A DNA stretch of 26,099 nucleotides. Source: an uncultured Peptococcaceae bacterium (GTDB lineage: Bacteria; Bacillota; Dehalobacteriia; UBA4068; UBA4997). The notes under the pieces were generated by a model, which was not told the DNA's origin, did not search any database, and was given only the letters and a program-made list of their open reading frames with translations. The translations under genes were made by a program, and so were the position numbers. Shown piece after piece: positions 8,096-16,161 of this stretch (within the stretch, counting starts at the first letter, position 1; every line of letters starts with the position of its first letter). The stretch lies in contig CANQSW010000004.1 in assembly GCA_947626615.1 (NCBI GenBank), positions 1-26,099 on the forward strand, read 5' to 3'.

Positions 8096-9640
8096 TTACT
8101 TCGCGTAATCGGTGACCCTTGTTTCGCGGATCAGCATGACCTTGATCTGGCCGGGATAATCCAGCTCGGCCTCGATACGTTTGGCGATCTCGCGCGCCAT
8201 GACCTCGGCGCGGCTCTCCGACACCTTGTCGGGCTTCAGCATGATGCGAAGCTCGCGGCCGGCCTGAATGGCGTAAGCGCTGTCCACGCCCTCAAAGCCG
8301 TTGGCGATAGATTCCAGCTTCTCCATACGCTTGATGTATGCCTCCAGCGTATCGCGCCGGGCGCCGGGACGGGCCGCCGAGATAGCGTCCGCCGCCTGGA
8401 CCAGCGCGGCCTCCACCGATTCCACCTCCACGTCGCCATGGTGCGCCAGAATACAATGCACCACCTGCGCGCTCTCGCGGTACTTCTTGGCGATATCCGC
8501 GCCGATCTCGACGTGCGGGCCTTCCACCTCATGATCCAGCGCCTTGCCGATATCATGCAGCAGGCCGGCGCGTTTGGCCAAAGCCACGTCCACACCCAGC
8601 TCCGCTGCCATAACGCCGGCCAGATGCGAAACTTCGATCGAATGTTTCAGTACGTTCTGGCCGTAGCTGGTGCGGTAATGCAGACGGCCCAGCAGCTTGA
8701 CGATCTCCGGGTGCAGGCCATGAACGTTGGTCTCCAGCACGGCCTGTTCGCCCTCCTGGCGTATCTTCTGTTCGACCTCTTTTTTGGCTTTCTCCACCAT
8801 TTCTTCGATACGGGCCGGGTGGATACGTCCGTCGACGATCAGCTTGCCCAGCGCGATGCGGGCGATCTCGCGGCGTACCGGGTCGAAGCCGGAAAGGATA
8901 ACGGCCTCCGGCGTATCGTCAATGATCAGGTCGATACCGGTCAGGTTCTCCAGCGTGCGTATATTGCGGCCCTCGCGCCCGATGATACGGCCCTTCATTT
9001 CGTCGTTGGGCAGCGCCACGACGGAAACGGTGCTTTCCGCCACATGGTCGGCGGCGACGCGCTGGATAGCCTCGGTGATGATCTCTCTGGCCTTGGCCTC
9101 ACCCTGGTCGCGGGCTTCGGCTTCCATTTCGCGGATCATCGCGGCCATGTCGACCTGGACTTCCTTGTTGACGTCGGCCAGCAGCTTTTCCTTGGCCTGC
9201 TCGGCCGTCAAGCCGGAGATACGCTCCAGCTCCGCCACCTGCTCGCGCTCCATGGTGTTCAGCTTTTCGCGCATGGCGTCAAGCTCGTTATCCTTGGCCT
9301 GCAGCTTGCTTTCCTTGCGTTCGATACTTTCCAGCTTTTTATCCAGAGAATCCTCTTTCTGCAGCAGGCGCTGCTCCATCTGGTTCAGCTCATGCCGGCG
9401 GGATTTCTGCTCGCGCTCGGCGGCGTTACGCATCTTGTAGATCTCGTCTCTTGCCTCGAGCAGAGCCTCCTTTTTCAAGGATTCCGCGTCTTTGGCGGCG
9501 TCGTCCAAAAGTTTGGCAGCCGTATCCTTGGCCGAACCCAGCTTAGCCTCGGATAGCTTGCGGTAAATGACCGAACCGGCAAAATAACCGACCAGCAGAC
9601 CGACCGCCAGTAATACTACGTAGATCAAAATGTCTGTCAA
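8096..9640 (-). CDS. rny: Ribonuclease Y
   Basis: RNase Y is the membrane-anchored endoribonuclease that starts bulk mRNA decay in many Firmicutes. The 514-residue protein has an N-terminal membrane anchor (about 3-25), a long Glu/Lys/Arg-rich coiled coil (about 30-200), a KH RNA-binding domain with the GxxG loop in IIGREGRNI at about 219-227, and an HD hydrolase domain with His333 and the LLHDIGK motif (His362-Asp363). I chose the TTG at 9640: GGAGGTG lies 8 nt upstream and the protein then begins MTDILIYVV, like known RNase Y. An upstream TTG at 9664 would put the ribosome site inside the gene. It appears monocistronic with its own promoter and a long leader. Confidence 0.95.
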   Translation of the reverse strand: MTDILIYVVLLAVGLLVGYFAGSVIYRKLSEAKLGSAKDTAAKLLDDAAKDAESLKKEALLEARDEIYKMRNAAEREQKSRRHELNQMEQRLLQKEDSLDKKLESIERKESKLQAKDNELDAMREKLNTMEREQVAELERISGLTAEQAKEKLLADVNKEVQVDMAAMIREMEAEARDQGEAKAREIITEAIQRVAADHVAESTVSVVALPNDEMKGRIIGREGRNIRTLENLTGIDLIIDDTPEAVILSGFDPVRREIARIALGKLIVDGRIHPARIEEMVEKAKKEVEQKIRQEGEQAVLETNVHGLHPEIVKLLGRLHYRTSYGQNVLKHSIEVSHLAGVMAAELGVDVALAKRAGLLHDIGKALDHEVEGPHVEIGADIAKKYRESAQVVHCILAHHGDVEVESVEAALVQAADAISAARPGARRDTLEAYIKRMEKLESIANGFEGVDSAYAIQAGRELRIMLKPDKVSESRAEVMAREIAKRIEAELDYPGQIKVMLIRETRVTDYAK

Positions 9641-9963
9641 AAATTTCACCTCCCTGTCGTGCAAAATGTGTCAGTAAAAAAGTTCCAAAAAAATAGCCCG
9701 GATATGCTCCGAGCTTTTAGAATAAACCTACATTTGAACCGAACGCCCCACCCGCACGCCGTCGGCACACGGAGGCCAGCCGAATCGATCTGGCGGTATC
9801 CCGTTTTACAAATAAAAAAATATAGCAGCGCCTCAAAAGCGAGGCCGCAAAATATCCGTAAACCAAGGCGGAGCAAACGGCGGATAAAACGAGCCGAGCG
9901 CCGGCCGAAAAATGTAATGATATATTCTAAAAGCCATAAAAATTGCCGAATTTCTACGACTAC
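9641..9963 (-). other. Long non-coding leader of rny
   Basis: About 320 nt lie between the predicted rny start site and its TTG. I see no gene in it. Open frames on either strand (for example 9659-10015, +) are rich in Lys, Arg and Pro with no ribosome site. It carries a terminator-like hairpin (separate entry). Autoregulation of RNase Y through its leader is only an inference. Confidence 0.45.
9811..9848 (-). terminator. Attenuator-like hairpin inside the rny leader
   Basis: On the minus strand GCCTC (9845-9841) pairs with GAGGC (9834-9830) around a 6-nt loop, with further GC pairs at the base. A run of seven T follows, starting about 10 bases beyond the stem (9819-9813). It lies upstream of the gene it would control. 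Confidence 0.45.
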
Positions 9964-9969
9964 ATATAT

Positions 9970-9998
9970 ATTGTATAATTTATCCGTCGGCTTGTCAA
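9970..9998 (-). promoter_or_regulatory. rny promoter
   Basis: TTGACA (9998-9993) and TACAAT (9975-9970) are separated by 17 bp on the minus strand, in an AT-rich stretch. The start site is expected near 9963. Confidence 0.7.
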
Positions 9999-10050
9999 GT
10001 ATTTGTGCCGAATAAACTGATAATTTTGCGGCGTAAGACGGCTTTTTCGC

Positions 10051-10584
10051 TTAAAAACCCGGATTTTTACGGCAAAACGCCGCGATTTTACAAACAGCCT
10101 GCTCCAGCGTATATTCGTCGAGATCGACCGTCAGATCGGCCGCCTGGCGGTAAAGCGGCGCGCGCTCGTCCAGTATCCGCCGCACGTCCTCCACCGTGGC
10201 CTGCTTGGGCAGAAAAAGTCGATTCTGCTTGCGGCGCATACGCCGCAGTATCGTCTCCGGCCCGGCCTGCAGCCAGACGACCAGACCAAGCTCCCGCCAG
10301 AGCTTAAGCGCCCTCTCTGCCGGGGCAAGCGCGCCGCCCGTCGCAATAACTGAGGCCGTTTTGCCGAGCTGCTTGCTAAGCAGCAGATCTTCCTCCGCGC
10401 AGAAACGAATTTTGCCGTAACGCCGGTATATCTCGCTCAGCTTCAGCCCGCAGACTTCTTCAAGCTCCGCGTCAAGGTCGATAAAAGCGTAATCCATTTC
10501 CTCGGCCAGAAGCCGCCCCACCGCCGTTTTGCCCACTCCCATCATGCCGCTTAAAACAATATTTTTGCCGGGCTTTTCCGCCAT
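10051..10584 (-). CDS. aroK: Shikimate kinase family protein (atypical motifs)
   Basis: Family members phosphorylate shikimate with ATP in aromatic amino acid synthesis. The 177-residue length fits. Walker A GMMGVGKT is at 13-20, the Mg/shikimate DLD is at 36-38, VVWLQAGPE and ERAPLYRQAADL are typical, and Arg in QNRLFL may be the lid arginine. Two key sites look altered. The usual GExxFRxxE reads GKIRFCAEE at 57-65, with Cys62 where the substrate-binding Arg is expected. The GGG loop reads TGGA at 82-85. It may have reduced or changed activity, or the alignment may be shifted by a residue. The ATG at 10584 has GGGGAG upstream. No other aromatic-pathway gene is adjacent, so the gene symbol is tentative. 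Confidence 0.75.
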   Translation of the reverse strand: MAEKPGKNIVLSGMMGVGKTAVGRLLAEEMDYAFIDLDAELEEVCGLKLSEIYRRYGKIRFCAEEDLLLSKQLGKTASVIATGGALAPAERALKLWRELGLVVWLQAGPETILRRMRRKQNRLFLPKQATVEDVRRILDERAPLYRQAADLTVDLDEYTLEQAVCKIAAFCRKNPGF

Positions 10585-10656
10585 ATGTCAACACTCCCCA
10601 GTGGCTGCTTTTCTTAAATCAAACTGTTGAAATATATGCCGCCCGACCGCAAAATA

Positions 10657-10691
10657 TCACAAAAGAGAGCCGCCCCGGCACGGAACGGCTC
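10657..10691 (-). terminator. Intrinsic terminator after mtnP
   Basis: On the minus strand GAGCCG (10691-10686) pairs with CGGCTC (10672-10667), followed by TCTTTT. It separates the smc-ftsY-mtnP unit from aroK. Confidence 0.65.
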
Positions 10692-10712
10692 ATTCGGATA
10701 CTCGTATAAAAT

Positions 10713-11450
10713 TCAGTAGGCATATACCAGCTCAAGCAGTATTTTGGCCAGCTGCTCGGTGTTTTTGGCCATAACGCGCCGCACCTCATCGTCGGAAACA
10801 GCCGGAGCAAGGCCGCAGCAGAAATTGGTCACCAGCGCCAGAGAGCCGTATTTCAGCCCCAGCTCGTTGGCCAGCGTTACCTCCGGCACGCCCGTCATGC
10901 CGGAGACTGTGCCGCCCAGCTTGGCGTAAGCTCTGATCTCGGCGCGCGTCTCAAAACGCGGCCCCTGCACGCAGACGTAAACGCCGCCCTGTACCAGCGG
11001 TACGCCGGCTTTGGCCGCCGCCGCGCTGATCTCCCGCTGCCATGCCGTATCGTAGCAATCGGTCATATCGGTATGCTGCAGGCCCGCCTCGCCGCCGGTG
11101 AAAAACGTCTGTTCGCGGTCATAGGTGAAATCGAGGAAATCGTCCACCAGCACCACGCTGCCCGGCGGCACGTCCCGCAGCAGCGAGCCGACGGCGTTCA
11201 CCGCGATGATCTTAGTCACGCCCAGGTTATGCAGAGCCCAGATGTTGGCGCGGTAATTTATTTTATGCGGCGGAATGGTATGGTTCTTGGCATGGCGCGG
11301 CAGGAAAACCATCTGCTTCGGCCCGGCGGGCGTTGCGACCTCGCCCAGAAAAACCGTGGCTGTGCCGTAGGGCGTTTCTATCTTTTTTTCCCGCTGATTT
11401 TGCAGCGCGTCCCAATTATAAAAGCCGGTTCCGGCGATCAATCCCAGCAT
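10713..11450 (-). CDS. mtnP: MTAP-family purine nucleoside phosphorylase
   Basis: Family members split methylthioadenosine, methylthioinosine or 6-oxopurine nucleosides with phosphate. The 245-residue protein shows the phosphate site AGTGFYN at 6-12, the block LPRHAKNHTIPPHKINYRANI at about 50-70, VCVQGPRFETRAE at 159-171 and SGMTGVPE at 183-190. In the base-binding region it has TNF at 208-210, with Asn209 where adenosine-specific MTAPs carry Asp. This suggests 6-oxopurine or methylthioinosine substrates, so the name mtnP is provisional. I chose the ATG at 11450, one base after the ftsY stop. The GGAGGG at the end of ftsY serves as ribosome site. It is the last gene of smc-ftsY-mtnP. Confidence 0.85.
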   Translation of the reverse strand: MLGLIAGTGFYNWDALQNQREKKIETPYGTATVFLGEVATPAGPKQMVFLPRHAKNHTIPPHKINYRANIWALHNLGVTKIIAVNAVGSLLRDVPPGSVVLVDDFLDFTYDREQTFFTGGEAGLQHTDMTDCYDTAWQREISAAAAKAGVPLVQGGVYVCVQGPRFETRAEIRAYAKLGGTVSGMTGVPEVTLANELGLKYGSLALVTNFCCGLAPAVSDDEVRRVMAKNTEQLAKILLELVYAY

Positions 11451-11451
11451 A

Positions 11452-12432
11452 TCACTCGCCCTCCTCTGCGTTTGCCTCGTCCGGGGCTTCTGCTTCTGCG
11501 TCTTCGTCGGCGAACAGCGCGGCGGCAAAATCAGCCGCCGAAAATTCCCGCAGATCGTCGATGCCCTCGCCCACGCCGATCATCTTGACGGGCAGATCCA
11601 GCTCGTTGGTGATACCGATGACCACGCCGCCCTTGGCCGTGCCGTCCAGCTTCGTGAGTATGATGCCGGTGAGCGGCACCACCTCGCCAAACAGCTTGGC
11701 CTGGCTGATAGCGTTTTGGCCCGTGCCGGCGTCCAGCACCAGCAGCACCTCCACGTTGGCGTCCGGCGCTTCGCGTTCGATGATGCGTTCGATCTTTTTC
11801 AGTTCTTCCATCAGGTTGGTCTTGTTTTGCAGGCGGCCGGCAGTATCCACAATCAAAATATTGCAGCCGCGCGAAGCAGCCGCCCGGCAGGCGTCGAACA
11901 CCACCGCCCCTGGGTCTGCGCCGCTGTTTTGGCGGATAACGTCCACCCCGGCGCGCTCGCCCCAGGCGCAAAGCTGCTCTATTGCGGCGGCGCGGAAGGT
12001 GTCGGCGGCGGCCAGCAGCACCTTATGGCCGATAGAATGATAATAATTGGCCATTTTGCCGATAGTCGTCGTTTTGCCAGCGCCGTTTACGCCGACCACC
12101 AGAATGACGTTGAGCCGCCCGCCCTTGAGGCGGAAGCGCGTCTTATCCACGCCCTCCTCGGAGCCCTGCAATATCTTAACGATCTCGTCCTGCAGGGCCA
12201 GACGCAGTTCGGCCACGTCGCGGATACGGTCTTTTTTCTCGCGCTCGCGCAGGCGTTCGGTCAGTTCAATGGAGGTCTGCACGCCGACGTCGGCCTGGAT
12301 CAGCGTTTCTTCCAGATCTTCGTAGAAATCCTCGTCTATCTTGCGCCCCAGCGTAAAGACCGCGGCCATTTTGCTGTTGAAATCGTCGCGCGTCTTGCTA
12401 AGCCCCTGCTTCAGCTTATCGAAAAAACCCAT
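11452..12432 (-). CDS. ftsY: Signal recognition particle receptor FtsY
   Basis: FtsY is the SRP receptor GTPase that docks ribosome-SRP complexes at the membrane during co-translational insertion. The 326-residue protein starts directly with the N domain (MGFFDKLKQGLSKTR) and lacks the long acidic N-terminal domain of E. coli FtsY. The G domain has GVNGAGKTTT (114-123), DTFRAAAIEQL (144-154), DTAGRLQNK (196-204) and TKLDGTAKGG (260-269). The C-terminus carries an extra acidic tail of about 18 residues (DEDAEAEAPDEANAEEGE). The ATG at 12432 has AGGGGG about 8 nt upstream and lies 14 nt after smc, so the in-frame extension to 12531 inside smc is not used. Adjacency to smc is common in Firmicutes. 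Confidence 0.96.
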   Translation of the reverse strand: MGFFDKLKQGLSKTRDDFNSKMAAVFTLGRKIDEDFYEDLEETLIQADVGVQTSIELTERLREREKKDRIRDVAELRLALQDEIVKILQGSEEGVDKTRFRLKGGRLNVILVVGVNGAGKTTTIGKMANYYHSIGHKVLLAAADTFRAAAIEQLCAWGERAGVDVIRQNSGADPGAVVFDACRAAASRGCNILIVDTAGRLQNKTNLMEELKKIERIIEREAPDANVEVLLVLDAGTGQNAISQAKLFGEVVPLTGIILTKLDGTAKGGVVIGITNELDLPVKMIGVGEGIDDLREFSAADFAAALFADEDAEAEAPDEANAEEGE

Positions 12433-12446
12433 ATTTTGACCCCCTG

Positions 12447-15400
12447 TCAGGAAATATATTGCTGCATATCGTCGGAGAGCCGGACGGATACCAGCCGGGA
12501 AATGCCGTTTTTCTCCATCGTCACGCCCCACAGCCGGTCGGCCGCCTCCATAGTGCCCTGGCGGTGCGTCACCACCACGAACTGCGTTTTATCCTTGAAC
12601 GCTTTGATGTATTCGGCGAAGCGGTCCACGTTCGCTTCGTCCAGCGCCGCGTCCACCTCGTCCAGGATACAGAACGGGCTGGGGCGCACCTGGAAGATAG
12701 CCAGTACCAGCGCAACGCCGATCAGCGATTTTTCGCCGCCGGAAAGCAGATTATAATTGATGAGCTTTTTGCCGGGCGGCTGCACCAGCATTTCCACGCC
12801 GCTGGTCAGCACGTCGTCCGGCTCGGTCAAAAGCAGCTCCGCCGTGCCGCCGCCGAACAGACGGTGGAAAGTTTGGGCAAAATGCACGTTTACCTGGGCA
12901 AACGTCTCCTTGAAGCGTTTGCTCATTATAGAATCCATCTCGCGGATAATGCCGTTCAGCGAATCACGGGCAGCCAGCAGGTCTTCCCTTTGCGCCGCCA
13001 AAAAATCGTGCCGCTCGCGCACCTGCCGGTATTCTTCTATCGCCTCGACGTTGACCGGGCCAAGCTCCGCGATACGCCCGCGCAGCTCCTTCACGCTGCG
13101 GGCAAGCTCCGTGCGGGAAATTGATGCGTCCATATACGGCAGGGCTTCCTCGTAGCCAAGGCTGAAGCCCTCGAACAGCTTCTGGCTCTGCGCTTCCTCC
13201 TCTGCTTGCAGACGCGCCTCGCGCACCTCCAGCAAATGTATCTCCTGCATGGCTGCGGCTGCGGCCCTTGCCTGCTCCGCCGCCTCCTGCTGCCAGGCTT
13301 CGCTTTGCTGTTTCAGGTCGGCCGCCGCGTTGGCCTGCCGCGTCAGGCTGTCCTCCGCCGCCGCGATATTCGCCGCCAATTTCTGCTCGTCGGCCTGCTT
13401 TTGGGCCAGCTCCGTATTCAGACGGTCTTGCTCCTGCCGCAGGGCCGCGATGGCCTGCTGTTTGGCCGCCTGTTCCTCGAACAAATTACTTTTGGCGGAG
13501 GTCAGGCGCTGCACTTCGGCCTCCAGCGTCTGATATTGCTGGCGTTTGGCCAAAGCGTCCAGCCGCGCCTGCTCCAAATCGCCCCGCGCCGCGTCTGCCG
13601 CCTCCGCCGCTTCCTGCTCTTTCGCCTGCAGCTCGTGCAGCGCGGCGCTGGCTTTTTGGCTCAGTTCGTCCCAGTTGGCGATCTCCGCCGCCAGCTCGGC
13701 TTTGCGCTGCGCTAAGCGCTGCTGCTCGCGGGCGTTTTCGGCCAGGCTGCGCTCCAGCCGCTCCAGCTGGGCCGCCTTATCAGTCTGGGCGTCCCGCAAA
13801 TGACCGATATCCTTTACCTTGCCGAGATAGTCAAGCTCATATTCGCGCTCCTGCTCGCGCAGTGCTTCGCAGGACGCTTGCAGCTCGGCGCGCTCCGCTT
13901 CCAGGGCGGCCGCCTCCCGCTGTTTGGCCTCGCCTTCCGCGGTGAGCCTGGCCACATTCTTCTTCAACTCGGCCAGCTGATTTTTCTTTTGCAGTAGATC
14001 GCCGGTGTTCTTCTGGCGGCTGCCGCCGGTTATCGAGCCGCCGGGCGCGATGATGTCCCCGGCCAGCGTCACGATGCGAAGCTGCTGCTTAAATTCCCGC
14101 GCTACTCTGGTCGCGGTATCAAGATCGTCCACCAGCAGGATATTGGCGAAAATAAAGTCGATCGCCGGGCGCACGCCGTCCGCGCAGCGTATCACCTCGG
14201 AACAGCGGCCGATCACGCCCTGGCCGCCCAGCGCCCGTTCGACCTCCGGCTGACGGCGCAAACGCAAGTCGGCCAGCGGCAGAAAAGTCGCGCGGCCCAG
14301 ATTTTCACGTTTCAGATAAGCCACGCAGCTTTTGGCGGCCTTGGCGTCGGCGACCACGATATTTTGCAAATTGGCCCCGGCCGCGGCCTCCAACGCCGCG
14401 CTGTACGCTACGTCGGATTCGATCAGATCGACCACCACGCCGGAAACGCCGGCAGCCTCGGCCGCGCCCTGCTCCGCTGCCCGCAGGATGGAACGCACGC
14501 CGGGATAAAGCCCGCTTTTGTTGTCGGACATTTCGGTCAATACCTTTAAGCGCGACGATTCGCTGTTCAACTGCATACGCACGGCGACGCTGGCCTCGTT
14601 TGCAGCCACCAGACGCACCTCCAGAGCGTCCAGTTTTTCGCCCTCCGCCGTAAGTTCGGCCTTTATCTGCTCGCGTTTGGCGGCCAGCTCGTCGATAGCG
14701 GCCTGCATAGCGGCAATATCCTGCTCGCAGGTCTGGTTGTCCGCGCTGACGGTCTGCTGCTCCTGCCGCATAGCGTTCGCCGCGGCGGCGTTTTCCTCCT
14801 CCGCCCGGCCCAGATACGCCAGCTCGTTCTTCGTATTGGCCAGCTGGCTGGAGCTATCGAATATCTCCTGCCGCACCTCCTCGCGCTCGGCCGTCAGTTC
14901 GTCCAAACGCTCGCGATGCCGGGCAAAATCAGCTTCTTTGGCTGCGATGTTCTGTTCGGCGGCGGCCAAATCGTCGCCCAGCCGTTCTTTGTCCTCGTTC
15001 AGCCGGTTGACCTCGGCCACATAGCCGTCGTCGCGGGAAAGCAGCAGTTCCAACTCCTTTTGCTCTCTGGTCAGACCGTCCGCCGCCGTGCGCAGCTTCT
15101 CCAACAGCAGCTCGCCCTCGGCATGAGCCTGCTCCCGCGCCGATCTCAGATCAAAAAGCCCCTGCCGGGCCGCCGTCAACGCTTCCTCCGCCTGATCGGC
15201 CGCCAGCCGCGTTTCGGCCAACGCCGCCTCGGCCTGCAAACGCGCCGCCTCGCTGGCCGCGTTAAGATCGCGTTTGGCGGCCAGCTCCGCCGCCACCTTG
15301 GCCAGCTTTTCCTTATCCTCCGCCAGATTTTGCAGCAGCAGGTTGATCTCACGGCTGTCCGCCTGCTCCTTCAGGCGCAGAAATTCCTCGGCCTTGGCGC

Positions 15401-16025
15401 TTTGCGCCGCTAAAGGCTCTAACCTTGCCGCCAGTTCGCTGATGATATCCCAAATGCGGGTCAGATTCTGCTCGGTATCGGCCAGTTTGCGCTCGGCCGT
15501 GCGCTTGCGCGTCCGATATTTTACGATGCCGGCCGCCTCCTCCAGCAGCTGCCGCCGCTCGTCCGGCTTCATATCCACCACCTGCTGGATACGCCCCTGC
15601 CCGATCAGGGCCAGCGAATTGCTGCTGACGCCGCTGTCCATAAAAAGCTCGCGGATATCCGTCAGGCGGCAGAGACGGCCGTTCAGCAGATATTCGCTCT
15701 CGCCGCTGCGGTAGGCCCGGCGGCAGACCGTGACTTCGCTGAACTCCACCGGCAGCGTGCCGTCGGAATTATCGATATTCAGCACGACCTCCGCCATGCC
15801 CAGAGATTTCAGCTTGTCCGTGCCGGCGAAAATAACGTCCTCCATCTTGTTGCCGCGCAGCACGCGGGCGCTTTGCTCGCCCAATACCCAGCGCACGGCG
15901 TCTGCGATGTTGGACTTGCCGCTGCCGTTTGGTCCGACTATGCAGGAAATGCCGTCGTTCAGCTGCACCACGGTGCGCTCGTTGAAGGATTTGAACCCGG
16001 CCAACTCAATGCTTTTCAGATACAT
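12447..16025 (-). CDS. smc: Chromosome segregation protein SMC
   Basis: SMC is the ATPase core of the bacterial condensin that organises and segregates the nucleoid. The 1192-residue protein shows the full layout. Walker A GPNGSGKSN is at 31-39. Two long Glu/Gln/Ala/Lys-rich coiled-coil arms follow, separated by a hinge of about 150 residues around 510-660 (LYPGVRSILRAAE to PGGSITGGS). The ABC signature LSGGE is at 1094-1098 and Walker B ILDEVDAALDEAN starts at about 1120. The ATG at 16025 has AGGAG about 8 nt upstream. It heads an operon with ftsY and mtnP, with its own extended -10 promoter. Length matches the family norm of about 1190. Confidence 0.97.
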   Translation of the reverse strand: MYLKSIELAGFKSFNERTVVQLNDGISCIVGPNGSGKSNIADAVRWVLGEQSARVLRGNKMEDVIFAGTDKLKSLGMAEVVLNIDNSDGTLPVEFSEVTVCRRAYRSGESEYLLNGRLCRLTDIRELFMDSGVSSNSLALIGQGRIQQVVDMKPDERRQLLEEAAGIVKYRTRKRTAERKLADTEQNLTRIWDIISELAARLEPLAAQSAKAEEFLRLKEQADSREINLLLQNLAEDKEKLAKVAAELAAKRDLNAASEAARLQAEAALAETRLAADQAEEALTAARQGLFDLRSAREQAHAEGELLLEKLRTAADGLTREQKELELLLSRDDGYVAEVNRLNEDKERLGDDLAAAEQNIAAKEADFARHRERLDELTAEREEVRQEIFDSSSQLANTKNELAYLGRAEEENAAAANAMRQEQQTVSADNQTCEQDIAAMQAAIDELAAKREQIKAELTAEGEKLDALEVRLVAANEASVAVRMQLNSESSRLKVLTEMSDNKSGLYPGVRSILRAAEQGAAEAAGVSGVVVDLIESDVAYSAALEAAAGANLQNIVVADAKAAKSCVAYLKRENLGRATFLPLADLRLRRQPEVERALGGQGVIGRCSEVIRCADGVRPAIDFIFANILLVDDLDTATRVAREFKQQLRIVTLAGDIIAPGGSITGGSRQKNTGDLLQKKNQLAELKKNVARLTAEGEAKQREAAALEAERAELQASCEALREQEREYELDYLGKVKDIGHLRDAQTDKAAQLERLERSLAENAREQQRLAQRKAELAAEIANWDELSQKASAALHELQAKEQEAAEAADAARGDLEQARLDALAKRQQYQTLEAEVQRLTSAKSNLFEEQAAKQQAIAALRQEQDRLNTELAQKQADEQKLAANIAAAEDSLTRQANAAADLKQQSEAWQQEAAEQARAAAAAMQEIHLLEVREARLQAEEEAQSQKLFEGFSLGYEEALPYMDASISRTELARSVKELRGRIAELGPVNVEAIEEYRQVRERHDFLAAQREDLLAARDSLNGIIREMDSIMSKRFKETFAQVNVHFAQTFHRLFGGGTAELLLTEPDDVLTSGVEMLVQPPGKKLINYNLLSGGEKSLIGVALVLAIFQVRPSPFCILDEVDAALDEANVDRFAEYIKAFKDKTQFVVVTHRQGTMEAADRLWGVTMEKNGISRLVSVRLSDDMQQYIS

Positions 16026-16072
16026 ATAAAACTCCTGTCGGCGTTTCCGCCGAAAAAATTATCAGCCGATTT

Positions 16073-16101
16073 ATTATACCAAATCTGGCGGCAAAACGCA
16101 A
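16073..16101 (-). promoter_or_regulatory. smc operon promoter (extended -10)
   Basis: On the minus strand TGG directly precedes TATAAT (16078-16073), giving an extended -10. TTGCGT (16101-16096) stands 17 bp upstream as a weak -35. The predicted leader is about 40 nt. Confidence 0.65.
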
Positions 16102-16121
16102 GCTGAACAACAATATATACG

Positions 16122-16152
16122 TAAAAAGGACAGGGCCGCAGCCCCGCCCTCC
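16122..16152 (-). terminator. Intrinsic terminator after the radical SAM gene
   Basis: On the minus strand GGA-GGGC pairs with GCCC-(TG)-TCC, then TTTTT follows. It closes the plsX-acpP-rnc-radical SAM unit just upstream of the smc promoter. Confidence 0.75.
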
Positions 16153-16161
16153 GCTTTGGCG

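Noticed and set aside
9659..10015. 118-codon plus-strand frame in the rny leader
   Set aside because: It has a GTG start without a ribosome site, a Lys/Arg/Pro-rich low-complexity product, and runs against the rny promoter.
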